Of a stretch of DNA of 64,000 nucleotides, positions 8,803 through 17,654 are shown piece by piece. How positions within the stretch are numbered: position 1 is the stretch's first letter; each line of letters opens with the position of its first letter. Made by a program: the position numbers and the translations under genes. The stretch spans positions 1 to 64,000 of the forward strand of contig NZ_JABXKJ010000256.1 of the NCBI RefSeq assembly GCF_017115085.1, read 5' to 3'. A model generated the notes under the pieces. That model was not told the origin of the DNA. It made no database searches and was given only the letters and a program-made list of their open reading frames with translations. Source of the DNA: Nostoc sp. NMS7. Its GTDB lineage: Bacteria > Cyanobacteriota > Cyanobacteriia > Cyanobacteriales > Nostocaceae.

Positions 8803-11358
8803 CTATATCCAGTTGCCGATCAAAACAAAGCCAGACCAAAAGAAGGGATCGTGGAAATCAGTTTGGCGAATTAGGCTAATTTGTGCTTGTCTTAGGGCTT
8901 CGGCTTTAGTGATTTTGGGTTGTCGCAGTTGGTTATAGAAGCGAGTCATAAGCATCGCGGCTGCCTGATCTTTGACAGGCCAGAGGGTGGCAATAGTTGA
9001 GCGAGCGCCGGATTTGACAGCCAAGCCCGCCAGTCCAAGGACAGCGCGATCGTCTCCTGCGGCTGTATCGCAGGCACTTAGTACCAGCAACTCAATGGCT
9101 TTGGAGGGATCGCTACCCCGATTTTTCAGGAGTTCAGATAACTCCTTAACGCTAACTTTTCCATCCCAAGTGAGCAAGAAAGTATCTTCGAGGCGGGAAC
9201 TAAACTGTCCGTGGGTTGCTAGATGGACAATACTTGCACTACTGGATTTCACCCGTTCAGCAAGGGCTTGACTGGTGAATTCCTGGTTCAGCAACATAGA
9301 GGAGGACACCGACTTGGAGATTTGTTTCACTTCTGATTCCACACCCGGCAAAGCACTATAACCAGCGCGAGATTGGCTAATACCACCGACGATCGCACTG
9401 AGATGATTTTGATGAAGCGATCGCGTCGCCATTAGTTGCAATCCTGGTGAGAGCGCCACAGCATACTTCTCGATCAGATATTGCTTACCATCATACAAAG
9501 CTGCCATCGGAATGTTCCGCAACCGACCATCTAAAACAAACACCAATGTCTTAGTATCAATCAATGCTTGCTCTGCTTCGGCTGGACGAATCAACCAATC
9601 ATAAATCTGTTGGGACACTCGATCGCGGTCTTTGGAATCCGAGACAGGGTTAAGAGCAACTAAAAAATTGTCTAAAGTCTGCCCAATTTCAGCTTGAGAT
9701 TTGTGAGTAACATAGGAACGGAGTGGTTGCCCGGCTTTCGAGAGGATTACTGTTAAACGATCTGGTAGAATGATCGGATAAAGGATGGTTGCAGTGCGAT
9801 CAACCTGATCAATCTGTTGAGTTTTATCTAAACAGGCTTCCCGAAAAAAGTTATCGAGTTCGGCAATTTGGAGTGCTTCAATCAATTCACGAGCTTGCAT
9901 GAGTTCTGCTTGACTGGGTTGATTCTCTAAAAGTAAATCAACTAGTTCCCGGTAAACAGGCTCCACACTGGTGCGAAAAGAGAACTGCATATCAGGGTTG
10001 ATAGCCACCAAATCCCCCCGCAGTGCTTTTAAGGCATTGACGGCTTCTGTATAGGCAGTAATTGCTTTGGAGCGATCGCCCTGTTGCTTATACAACTGTC
10101 CCACCTGCCAAGCAGATTGAGCAATGATATCGTTAGCTTGGAGTTGACGAGCAATATCGAGAGATTTCTGAGCTAATTCCTGTGCTTCAGATATCTGCTG
10201 TGTACGACGATAGAGTTTTGCCCACTGATGTAGTGCATAAGCTTGGGCTGGTGCATCTTGGATTTGCTGTGCAGACTTGACTGTGACTGCCATCAGTTGC
10301 GCCAAATCTTTGAGGGGTAAGATTTGGTCAGGATTTGACTGGCGATTGACGGTGACGGTGCCAACAAAATTGATCGCTGCGTAGAGGGAAGTATGACTGG
10401 GGGGCAGTTCCCGAAGTTGTTGGAGTAGTTGCGGTGCGAGTGGGGTAGCAAACTCAAGTTTGTCGTAATTGAGGAAAAGTTTAAACTGAGCTAAACGCGC
10501 TTGTAACTGATCACTTGGGTTGGTGGCTAAGAGTTGAGCCTGTTCAAAGTAATCTAATGCTGCTTCGGGATCTTGGAAGTCAACAGCAGTTTGTCCCAGA
10601 CTTATCAGGATAGAACTTAATTGGGGTTTGGCTGCAATTTTCTCAGCGATCGCTAAACTTTGCTCTAAAACCTGTTGACTTTTACTAGAGTCGCTAATCT
10701 CATGCAAGGCTAAACCAAGCGATCGCAATCCGCTAACTTTGATTTCATTATCCGGCATCCCTTGGAGTTTTTCAGTCAGCACCTCCAACTGTTGTTTAGA
10801 ACGGCGATAAAATCCTAAAGTTTGTAAAGCTTGTGCCTGGTTGATTTGACTACCCAAGCTACCCATTTTGTCGCCGGCTTGCTCATAAAACTTTTCAGCT
10901 TGCTGCCAACTTTCGATGGCGGTTTCAGCTTTGCCAATGTGTAATTGCAAATTTGCTTGGGTATTGAGTGCTTGTGCCCAAAGAATTGCATCAGCAGAGG
11001 GTTTATTTGTTTGCAATAGTTTCAGACTTTGCTCAATAGACTGTTGGGCTGCTTGCCATTGATTAAGTTCCTGTTGTGCCAGTGAAAGATAACTTAAACT
11101 GAGAGCTTCGTTAAGGCGATCGCCTTGGGTATGGTACTGTTGTGCTACCGTTTGCCAAGCTGTAACAGCTTCGGCAAAGCGTCCCGATTGGTAGAGATTC
11201 CGTCCTTGTTGTAGCTCGTTGGTTGGTTGAGAAGAAGAGAGAACTGTTGTTATTACTGGTGGAGATGCTTTTACAGGTGTAATGGTAAATGCTAAACACA
11301 AACTTAAAATACTGAGGCTGATATATAGCCAACGAGTTTGTTTAATTCCGAAAGCCAT
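8803..11358 (-). CDS. TPR-CHAT domain protein, exported caspase-like protease
   Basis: This 851-residue protein has an N-terminal signal peptide (ending near PVKA, residue 31), an array of tetratricopeptide repeats (about 40-440) and a C-terminal CHAT domain (about 560-851). The CHAT catalytic pair is present: His716 in HLATHGQF and Cys763 in LSACDTA, followed by GLAGLAVKSGA and TLWPV. CHAT proteins are caspase-like cysteine peptidases, and TPRs usually hold the partner or substrate. The signal peptide suggests action outside the cytoplasm. It lies upstream of DUF928 and the CHASE2 kinase and near a TpsA-type haemagglutinin gene. The substrate is unknown. Confidence 0.92.
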   Translation of the reverse strand: MAFGIKQTRWLYISLSILSLCLAFTITPVKASPPVITTVLSSSQPTNELQQGRNLYQSGRFAEAVTAWQTVAQQYHTQGDRLNEALSLSYLSLAQQELNQWQAAQQSIEQSLKLLQTNKPSADAILWAQALNTQANLQLHIGKAETAIESWQQAEKFYEQAGDKMGSLGSQINQAQALQTLGFYRRSKQQLEVLTEKLQGMPDNEIKVSGLRSLGLALHEISDSSKSQQVLEQSLAIAEKIAAKPQLSSILISLGQTAVDFQDPEAALDYFEQAQLLATNPSDQLQARLAQFKLFLNYDKLEFATPLAPQLLQQLRELPPSHTSLYAAINFVGTVTVNRQSNPDQILPLKDLAQLMAVTVKSAQQIQDAPAQAYALHQWAKLYRRTQQISEAQELAQKSLDIARQLQANDIIAQSAWQVGQLYKQQGDRSKAITAYTEAVNALKALRGDLVAINPDMQFSFRTSVEPVYRELVDLLLENQPSQAELMQARELIEALQIAELDNFFREACLDKTQQIDQVDRTATILYPIILPDRLTVILSKAGQPLRSYVTHKSQAEIGQTLDNFLVALNPVSDSKDRDRVSQQIYDWLIRPAEAEQALIDTKTLVFVLDGRLRNIPMAALYDGKQYLIEKYAVALSPGLQLMATRSLHQNHLSAIVGGISQSRAGYSALPGVESEVKQISKSVSSSMLLNQEFTSQALAERVKSSSASIVHLATHGQFSSRLEDTFLLTWDGKVSVKELSELLKNRGSDPSKAIELLVLSACDTAAGDDRAVLGLAGLAVKSGARSTIATLWPVKDQAAAMLMTRFYNQLRQPKITKAEALRQAQISLIRQTDFHDPFFWSGFVLIGNWI

Positions 11359-11504
11359 AAATAATTACCAAGATTTTATTTTGAACAATCACAGTAAAGG
11401 TATTTGAGATATTAATAGAGTCATATTGCCCAATTTATAATCGGATCTATCACGTCGCGGGCGATCGCATAGAATTAAGGCACTGTGTCATTCCGGGTTA
11501 ACCT

Positions 11505-12179
11505 ATGACCACCTTCTTTCGTACGGATGCAGATTTACATTTCCCCGACAGCGACGGCAAACCAATCGCAGACAATACCGAACAGTTTCGTTGGATCGTC
11601 CTAATTAAGGAAAATCTGGAAATTCTATTTGCTGATCAACCTAACGTGTTTGTGGCGGGAGATTTGCTATGGTTCCCGGTGAAATCGCGCTTAATCTCAC
11701 CAGTTGCACCAGATACAATGGTGGTGTTTGGTAGACCTAAAGGACGGCGGGGATCTTACAAACAGTGGCAGGAAGACAACATTGCCCCACAAGTGGTATA
11801 GGAAATTCTCTCACCCAGCAACAATGCAGATGAGATGGAACGCAAGCTAGAGTTTTACCAAACTTATGGAGTGGAAGAATATTATCAGTATGACCCAGAC
11901 CGCTATGAGCTAAAAGGTTGGCGACGGCAAGGTGAACAATTGCTACCAATTGCTCAGATGGATGGGTGGACAAGTCCTCTGTTGGGGATTCGGTTTGCGG
12001 TGGGGAACCATGAACTGGTGATTTACCGTCCAGATGGGCGGCAATTTTTGAGTCCGGTGGAGTTGGAGCAACGGGCAGAGCAGGAACATCAACGGGCAGA
12101 GCAGGCGGAGCAACAATTGCAGGATATGCAAGCGCTGCTCCAGCAGTATCGCGATCGCTTTGGGGAATTAGATAGTTAG
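11505..12179 (+). pseudogene. Uma2 family nuclease gene broken by one stop codon
   Basis: Two open pieces, 11505-11801 and 11835-12179, are in the same frame and together make one Uma2 protein of about 224 residues with a coiled-coil tail. The first piece ends NIAPQVV followed by TAG at 11799-11801. The frame then continues EILSPSNNADEMERKL, where intact Uma2 proteins have one aromatic residue between VV and EI. One base change from TGG or a Phe codon explains the stop. Uma2 proteins are PD-(D/E)XK nuclease-fold proteins of unknown role, very numerous in cyanobacteria. The gene runs opposite to the surrounding CHAT/TpsA genes. Confidence 0.85.
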
Positions 12180-12189
12180 CCTCAAAAAT

Positions 12190-12287
12190 TAACTCCTGAG
12201 AACAGTAGCACAGTTTAATGGTTGCTGCACCTGAGTAGGAGATTTATCTGCAATTAATTCAATTTTGCCCTGTGTGTTGCGATGTCA
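12190..12287 (-). pseudogene. Remnant of a TpsA-type gene, last 32 codons
   Basis: Read on the minus strand, the piece gives HRNTQGKIELIADKSPTQ and then VQQPLNCATVLRS and a stop. It is almost identical to the C-terminus of the intact haemagglutinin-like gene that ends at 13011. Similarity stops at about 12287, where the expected Trp codon reads TGA. It is the end of a former paralogue or of a partial duplication. Confidence 0.85.
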
Positions 12288-12315
12288 ATGTAAAGATTTG
12301 TTCAGTCTTTTGGGC

Positions 12316-12661
12316 TTATTGACCTCCGCTGCTACTACCATTTCCAGACTGCTGCAATAGGTATTCCCAGATGCGCCTGATTTCGGTTTGGAATAATGTG
12401 CGATCGCTCGTAGCCTGTTCTTGAATACGCTCAAAGTTTCGCTCTGCAATTCGCAAAGCTTGCTGATGGTCACGGGCAATATCTGCTTTTTTGAGCTACC
12501 GTCCGCTCTAACCGGGCTGCTGTCTGGCTGTTGGCGCGGGTTTCCCGTCTGTTGGCGGTTTGAATTGTGCGGATCAGGTCAATTTCATCCCCCACTTGCT
12601 CAAGTTGGATATCTATATCGTCTAGTCGTGCATTGACATTTGGCTGTTCTCCGTTGGTCAT
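12316..12661 (-). pseudogene. Small coiled-coil protein gene with a one-base frameshift
   Basis: The frame starting at 12661 (MTNGEQPNVNARLDDIDIQ) is open for 63 codons and ends at 12470. Skipping one A in a run of six A (minus strand, near 12493) puts it into a second open frame. That frame reads ADIARDHQQALRIAERNFER and runs to a stop at 12316-12318. The joined protein would have about 114 residues of charged helix, like small coiled-coil proteins common in Nostoc. The homopolymer makes a sequencing error or a recent mutation equally possible. No function can be given. Confidence 0.65.
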
Positions 12662-12681
12662 GCTACTTCTTATCCTTTTTG

Positions 12682-12870
12682 TTACTCCTTGAGAAGGGTT
12701 GTTTTTGCTGGCATTTTGTCTCTTTTTTCGATCAAAGCTTTCTTGACGATTACCGAAATCATCTGAGGAATAGTTCTAAATTCACTTTTAGCCCACTCCT
12801 CTAATTCTTGGTACTCGTTTGGATCAAAGCTGATTGTCGTTCTCGGTCGCTTGGTCGCCATTAGTTGCAC
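12682..12870 (-). CDS. Small ribbon-helix-helix (CopG/Arc-like) protein
   Basis: The translation of up to 62 residues contains RPRTTISFDPNEYQELEEWA and then IPQMISVIVKKAL, the strand-helix-helix pattern of Arc/CopG DNA-binding proteins. Its start is either at 12870 or, more likely, at the ATG three codons later (12861). Such proteins are often antitoxins, but no toxin gene is next to it: the small gene on its 3' side is a coiled-coil frame with a frameshift. It lies between the intact TpsA gene and a TpsA remnant. It may be an orphan antitoxin or a plain repressor. Confidence 0.7.
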   Translation of the reverse strand: MQLMATKRPRTTISFDPNEYQELEEWAKSEFRTIPQMISVIVKKALIEKRDKMPAKTTLLKE

Positions 12871-13010
12871 ATAAGTCTACTAACTAAACATTATGTGCCA
12901 AATAACTCAAGGTGAGCTTTAATTCATCATTTGATGCAAATATTAACAAGTGATGTACTACGTGTTATCTTACTACTATCATTGGCAAAATTAAGGCCGG
13001 GCTAAAAAAA

Positions 13011-15554
13011 TTAATTCTTGACAACAGCAGCACAGGTTAATGGTTGTTGCACCTGAGTAGGAGATTTATCTGCAACTAACTCGATTTTGCCTTGGGCATT
13101 GCGATGCCAAGAAGTAGCTTGGACAATAACCTCTGGAGATCGGGGAATTTGGGCTGTCACCTCACCAGTTTTTCGGTATGCAGAGATGTCGCGGATATCA
13201 GACCAAGTGCGATCGCTCCCAATTTCCTGCGTTGGATTTTGCGGTATTCCACCCCGACCCGTTGCTACAAAGCGGCTGCCTTCAACACCCGCGCAGCCTG
13301 TAGTAATTTCCTGTGATGGGTCGGTGACATTCTCTGGTAATTCTACTAAACCAGAATTGGGGTCAATTCCAAAATTGTTAATATCAACTGTACCGTTAAT
13401 GCCAAATTCGGAACTGGCGGTGATGTCGTTTTCTAGGGTGAGGCGATCGCGGTACTTCAGCCCAAATAAACCTTGAGTACTAATGTTAATGTTACCGCCC
13501 TGACCTTGGACTGCATTAGCGATGATATCGCTGTTTTCTAAACCGACAATCACTGGTGCGTTAATTGACAAGTTACCACCATTCCCGTTGCCCGCAGCAG
13601 TGGCGGAAATCAGGCTATTGTGACGCATTAGCAGAGAAGAAAGCAAGTTTAATCTGACATTACCTCCATTTCCAGATGCGGTTGATGCGGTTATAACGCC
13701 TTGGTTGTCAAGGAAAATAGAGTTGGCGCTAATCTGCAAATCCCCTGCTCTGCCTGGACCGTCATTTTTGACGGTTATATATGCCCCATCTGTGATGCGT
13801 AACGACGGTGTGTTAAGAGTTAGGGAACCAGCGTTACCGCTAGGAATGGCAGGAAGTCTAAAGGCAGCTTGAAAGGCTGGATTGAGAATCTCGGCGTTTG
13901 AAGCAATGTGGCTCGCTAGTATCGAATCGGCACTTCTACCTCTGATATCTACGGACTCTGAAGCATTAATTATCGCGTTACCGGCTGAACCCGTGGCAAG
14001 GGTGCTAGACCCGAGAAATCCACCGTCTCGAATCACTAATCTGGACGTGTTAACGAATATGTTATTGGCATTTCCAGATCCGAAAGTCGTTAAACCCAAA
14101 ACAGTCGGTGACAATGTGATAGGGGCGTTGCCAGCAATTTCTATCAAGTCTTCTGCATTAACTCGTAAGGTTCCAGACTGTCCAGAGCCTCCGGTTATAG
14201 AGAACAAACTGCCACCATTCAGAATTCTCAGGTTGCCGGTTGAGACAGTAATATTGCCTGCATTGGCAAAGTTAGATGTGAATGTTGCAATCAAGGACAC
14301 ATTGGCTGGGTTGGCGGGGGCAAAGCCATCGATATCGATCAACCCTGCAACATTGACTGTTATATTGCCACCAGGTGCTTGAGCAAACTTCCAATTAATG
14401 ATTCCTCCTCCATTTGGGATGGATAGCTGCGCGGCGGAGATGGTAACATCACCCGTCTGACTCGTTCCTAAGTTCTCGATTTGGATGAGGCTCCCCAGTT
14501 TTCCATCGGGTGTATTCCCCGTGAGGTTAAGGGACTGGGTGGCATTGACTGTAATCCCCCCGGACGGTTGTGTACCAAAGTTTTGGAGCAAGGCAACAGA
14601 ACCCTCGGTGAAGTTGATATTCCGTCCTTGTAATTGAATCGAGCCTCTGCTGCCACTGGCATCTAGCAGAGATTGCTGCGCGAGCTGGATATCTTTGAAT
14701 TGCCGCACCTCTGAGTAGTCCCCGACCCACCCCGTAAGAGTGGCATTGAGTCTGACTTGCCCATCGCTGACACTGCCTATTTCCAAATGCCCGCCACCAT
14801 TAATGGCTGCAATGCCACCGGACAAGTTAACCTCACCCCCTAGAAGCGCTAGTGTATTACCTGCCGCAACTTGTAACCCAATGGGATTATTGCTGCGATC
14901 TACGGGGGTAAAACTTCCGCCGATCAGGCGATGTCCACTCCCTTGCACGGTAATTCCCCCTGGATTTTGCCCCAACTGTAAGCCAATGGGGACACTGATC
15001 GTCAACAACGGCGAGGCTGACGGATTCACAGCACTAAATTCGACTTCATCACTAAACTTAATACTATTCGCCGTCGTTCCCACAAAGGAGCCGCCAATAT
15101 CCAAGCGGGCATTTGGCCCAAACACAATCCCCGCAGGATTCATCAAAAACAAACTTACCGGGTTACTACTATTAAGCGTGCTAATTAACCCATCAATATT
15201 AGAAACGTTTCCACCTGTAACCCGACTGAATATAGTTGTAATATTTGGTGTGTTAATTAAATCGAATCTCGCCCAAGCACCAGTTGGGACAGAGAAATTA
15301 TTGAAGCTGTGAAATAAATTATTACCTTTTTCAATCCCATTAAGAATTGTGAAATTATTACCATTTGGGTTGACAATGGTGTTTGTAGTCCCATCGGATG
15401 TCACTTGTGCGTTGGCGGAGCCACTCCAAGGGAGTATCGCCGATCGCATCATCCCTGGAGTGAATAACCCAGTTGTTAATATAAATAGAAAAGCGTCAAA
15501 CCGGAAGCTTATCCCTTTGCACATAGTTCTCATACCAGAAATAATCCCATTCAC
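13011..15554 (-). CDS. Filamentous haemagglutinin-like exoprotein (two-partner secretion, TpsA type)
   Basis: This 847-residue protein has an N-terminal export signal (about 1-50), a TPS secretion domain (about 50-300) with NPNGNNF and the typical MNPAGIVFGPNARL block, and a long stretch of imperfect beta-helix repeats rich in Gly, Asn and Ser (GNITV, NISANS types). It ends with a short conserved tail containing CAAVVKN. Proteins of this type cross the outer membrane through a TpsB/Omp85-like pore; no tpsB gene is in the window. It is small for the family. Two broken copies of its 3' end lie on either side (12190 and 16341). It is on the same strand as the CHAT cluster. Confidence 0.9.
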   Translation of the reverse strand: MNGIISGMRTMCKGISFRFDAFLFILTTGLFTPGMMRSAILPWSGSANAQVTSDGTTNTIVNPNGNNFTILNGIEKGNNLFHSFNNFSVPTGAWARFDLINTPNITTIFSRVTGGNVSNIDGLISTLNSSNPVSLFLMNPAGIVFGPNARLDIGGSFVGTTANSIKFSDEVEFSAVNPSASPLLTISVPIGLQLGQNPGGITVQGSGHRLIGGSFTPVDRSNNPIGLQVAAGNTLALLGGEVNLSGGIAAINGGGHLEIGSVSDGQVRLNATLTGWVGDYSEVRQFKDIQLAQQSLLDASGSRGSIQLQGRNINFTEGSVALLQNFGTQPSGGITVNATQSLNLTGNTPDGKLGSLIQIENLGTSQTGDVTISAAQLSIPNGGGIINWKFAQAPGGNITVNVAGLIDIDGFAPANPANVSLIATFTSNFANAGNITVSTGNLRILNGGSLFSITGGSGQSGTLRVNAEDLIEIAGNAPITLSPTVLGLTTFGSGNANNIFVNTSRLVIRDGGFLGSSTLATGSAGNAIINASESVDIRGRSADSILASHIASNAEILNPAFQAAFRLPAIPSGNAGSLTLNTPSLRITDGAYITVKNDGPGRAGDLQISANSIFLDNQGVITASTASGNGGNVRLNLLSSLLMRHNSLISATAAGNGNGGNLSINAPVIVGLENSDIIANAVQGQGGNINISTQGLFGLKYRDRLTLENDITASSEFGINGTVDINNFGIDPNSGLVELPENVTDPSQEITTGCAGVEGSRFVATGRGGIPQNPTQEIGSDRTWSDIRDISAYRKTGEVTAQIPRSPEVIVQATSWHRNAQGKIELVADKSPTQVQQPLTCAAVVKN

Positions 15555-15672
15555 TTCTGATATTAGGATTCCCGAAATTGTCGTCTAGCTAACACCCATT
15601 TCCTGGAATCAAAACAATTAGCAGCTATTAGGAGTTATCGGGAGTTCCCTGGAGTGTAGCTCAAAAAATGCT

Positions 15673-16290
15673 CTACAAAGCACCATTAAAAATCTGATTA
15701 GCAGTTAGGTTTAAATCTGGAAAACTAGGGGATATAATACGTTCAGAATTTCTAAATTGAGCGACTTGATATTCTTCATCAACAAGATGATAAATAGAAA
15801 TAGTTGGTTGTTTAGGATTACCAATAAATTTTCTTGCCCCCAAAGCGGCATAATCAACGATCCAATATTCGGGAATCTTCATGGCTTCGTAATTTCCTAA
15901 CTTTGTGTAATAATCATCTTCCAAATTTGTACTTACAACCTCAATAACTAAAGGAATGGATTCACTTTGAGTCACGGTAGATTCTTTTTCCCAAAATTCC
16001 TCATTGTGTAGATTATCATCGTTGATTAAAACCACATCTGGCGAGTAACCCGACGATTTTTTCGGTGGTTTTACTAATGCTGTTTTGGGGATAAAGTATG
16101 GCAATTTTAATCGCTTATATTCAACGGTAATTTCCCCTGTTAAAAATCCCGTAACTTTTTCATGTTTTCCATTGGGCTGAGACATTTCTACAATTATCCC
16201 ATCGTGTAATTCGTACCGTTTTCCGGTGTTTTCCGGCAGCCATACAATAAATTCTTCAAAGGTAAATAGTTTGGGTAAAGCTTGAGCCAT
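15673..16290 (-). CDS. Uma2 family nuclease-fold protein
   Basis: This 205-residue protein has the full Uma2 pattern: an N-terminal FEEFIVWLPEN region, YELHDGIIVEM and YSPDVVLINDD. PLVIEVVSTN and YEAMKIPEYWIVD follow. The Asp and Glu of these blocks form a PD-(D/E)XK-like active site. The biological role is unknown; the family is greatly expanded in cyanobacteria. It sits between the TpsA gene and a TpsA remnant and is intact, unlike the copy at 11505. Confidence 0.88.
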   Translation of the reverse strand: MAQALPKLFTFEEFIVWLPENTGKRYELHDGIIVEMSQPNGKHEKVTGFLTGEITVEYKRLKLPYFIPKTALVKPPKKSSGYSPDVVLINDDNLHNEEFWEKESTVTQSESIPLVIEVVSTNLEDDYYTKLGNYEAMKIPEYWIVDYAALGARKFIGNPKQPTISIYHLVDEEYQVAQFRNSERIISPSFPDLNLTANQIFNGAL

Positions 16291-16340
16291 ATCAAAACCT
16301 CCTCTTGTTTTGAATTTACCATTTCCAGTGTCGGGACTAA

Positions 16341-16740
16341 TTAGTTTGATAGCGCAGCACAGTTTAAAGATGGTTGTACATGGGCTAGTTGAGCAGCAAC
16401 TAATTCAATTTTACCGTCAGCGTTGCGATGCCAACCTGTAGCTTGGACAAGAGTTTCTGGGGTTGCTGGTATTTGTGCCGTGACTTCGCCGGTTTTCCGG
16501 TATGCAGAGATGTCGCGGATATCAGACCAAGTGCGTCACCGAATAGCCCGTACTTCTCTACGAGACGCTCCGCGAACGGCAAGTGTTACCCTGAGCTTGC
16601 GTTGCCCTGAGCCTGCGCCGAAGGGTCGAAGCGCTCAGTAACCATCGTAGACATCGCTCGTCACCTGTTGCGTTGGATTTTGCGGTATTCCACCCCGTCC
16701 CGTTGCCACAAAGCAGCTGCCTTGATTACTCGCGCACGAC
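16341..16740 (-). pseudogene. Remnant of a second TpsA gene 3' end, split by a repeat
   Basis: On the minus strand the piece reads FVATGRGGIPQNPTQ, then an insertion, then TWSDIRDISAYRKTGEVTAQ and a tail ending VQPSLNCAALSN plus stop (16341-16343). This parallels the last 130 residues of the intact gene at 13011. Similarity to the coding sequence stops at about 16740 in a small hairpin (GACTAAATC/GATTTAGTC). It shows that at least two TpsA paralogues once stood here. Confidence 0.88.
16541..16658. repeat. Palindromic repeat inserted in the TpsA remnant, with 7-bp flanking duplication
   Basis: An insertion of 118 bases interrupts the TpsA remnant. CGTCACC occurs directly on both sides (16534-16540 and 16659-16665). 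The intact paralogue lacks the inserted stretch at this point. The insert contains the TACTTCTCTACGAGACGCTC motif of the same family as the repeat inside the CHASE2 kinase gene. Confidence 0.75.
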
Positions 16741-16886
16741 TAAATCTGAGATTTAGTCGGGGTATAAAACCCTATGAAGTTGCCGCAAAACTTGAGGATG
16801 GGAAGACAGCACCTCTTGTCCCATTGTCCTATAAAGGTCAGCTAAACTGAAGAAGAAATGGCTTATTAAGTTTTAATAATTCTGTT

Positions 16887-17477
16887 ATGAGTACTGATTC
16901 ACCTGTTAATTCTCCCGATAAGTCGGAATCGACATTTGGGAAGCGTTTGAGAAACTTCTTAATTGTAATGGTAGCGATCGCCCTCAGCGTTGCCCTGTTC
17001 TTGGGATTGCGAACTGAAACAACCTCAGCTTCCCTTGCCAAATTAAGTGATGCGTCCACACCGTTAGAAGTAGCCCTCAGCAACGGCAAACCATCTCTAG
17101 TAGAATTTTATGCTGATTGGTGTACTGTCTGTCAAAAAATGGCCCCAGATATCGCTCAACTGGAAACAGAGTATGCTGACAAGATGAATTTTGTGATGCT
17201 GAATGTGGATAATCTCAAGTGGCTACCGGAAATGCTGAGATATCGGGTGGATGGGATTCCCCATTTTGTATTTTTGAGTCAGCAAGGGGAAACTATCGCC
17301 GAAGCCATCGGCGATCAACCCCGCACGATTATGGCTAGCAATTTAGAAGCTTTGGTTACTGGTTCGTCTCTCCCCTATGCTCAAGCTAGCGGGAAAGTTT
17401 CCAAATTCTCAGCCCCAGTCGCACCAACCGCTAGTCAAGATGACCCCCGCACTCATGGCAGCCAAGTGGTAAATTAG
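16887..17477 (+). CDS. txlA: Thioredoxin-like membrane-anchored protein (TxlA/HCF164 type)
   Basis: The 196-residue protein has one membrane anchor (about residues 22-41) and a thioredoxin domain with the redox motif WCTVC (Cys79 and Cys82) in FYADWCTVCQKM. It also has the cis-Pro loop GIPHFVF. It matches TxlA/HCF164, which carries reducing power to the thylakoid lumen or periplasm for cytochrome maturation. The start at 16887 gives a short Ser/Pro-rich cytoplasmic end before the anchor. The C-terminal 30 residues look unstructured. It is a single gene with no partner next to it. Confidence 0.88.
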   Translation: MSTDSPVNSPDKSESTFGKRLRNFLIVMVAIALSVALFLGLRTETTSASLAKLSDASTPLEVALSNGKPSLVEFYADWCTVCQKMAPDIAQLETEYADKMNFVMLNVDNLKWLPEMLRYRVDGIPHFVFLSQQGETIAEAIGDQPRTIMASNLEALVTGSSLPYAQASGKVSKFSAPVAPTASQDDPRTHGSQVVN

Positions 17478-17654
17478 CACTTTGGAGGCACGGCGTAGGA
17501 AAGTAGGGAAAGTGCGATCGCCCAATTCGTGGTTTCTTGGCGACAAGAACTTCAGCAATATGTGGATTGCCACCAGAAAGCTTTTTTATAAATCTATACC
17601 AAAGCGGTAGGGGCACAGAAAAAGCTCATTTCAAACCGAGTTTTCTCGCCCTCT

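Noticed and set aside
12682-12870. Toxin-antitoxin pair with the ribbon-helix-helix gene
   Set aside because: No toxin-like frame lies next to it; the neighbour is a frameshifted coiled-coil gene.
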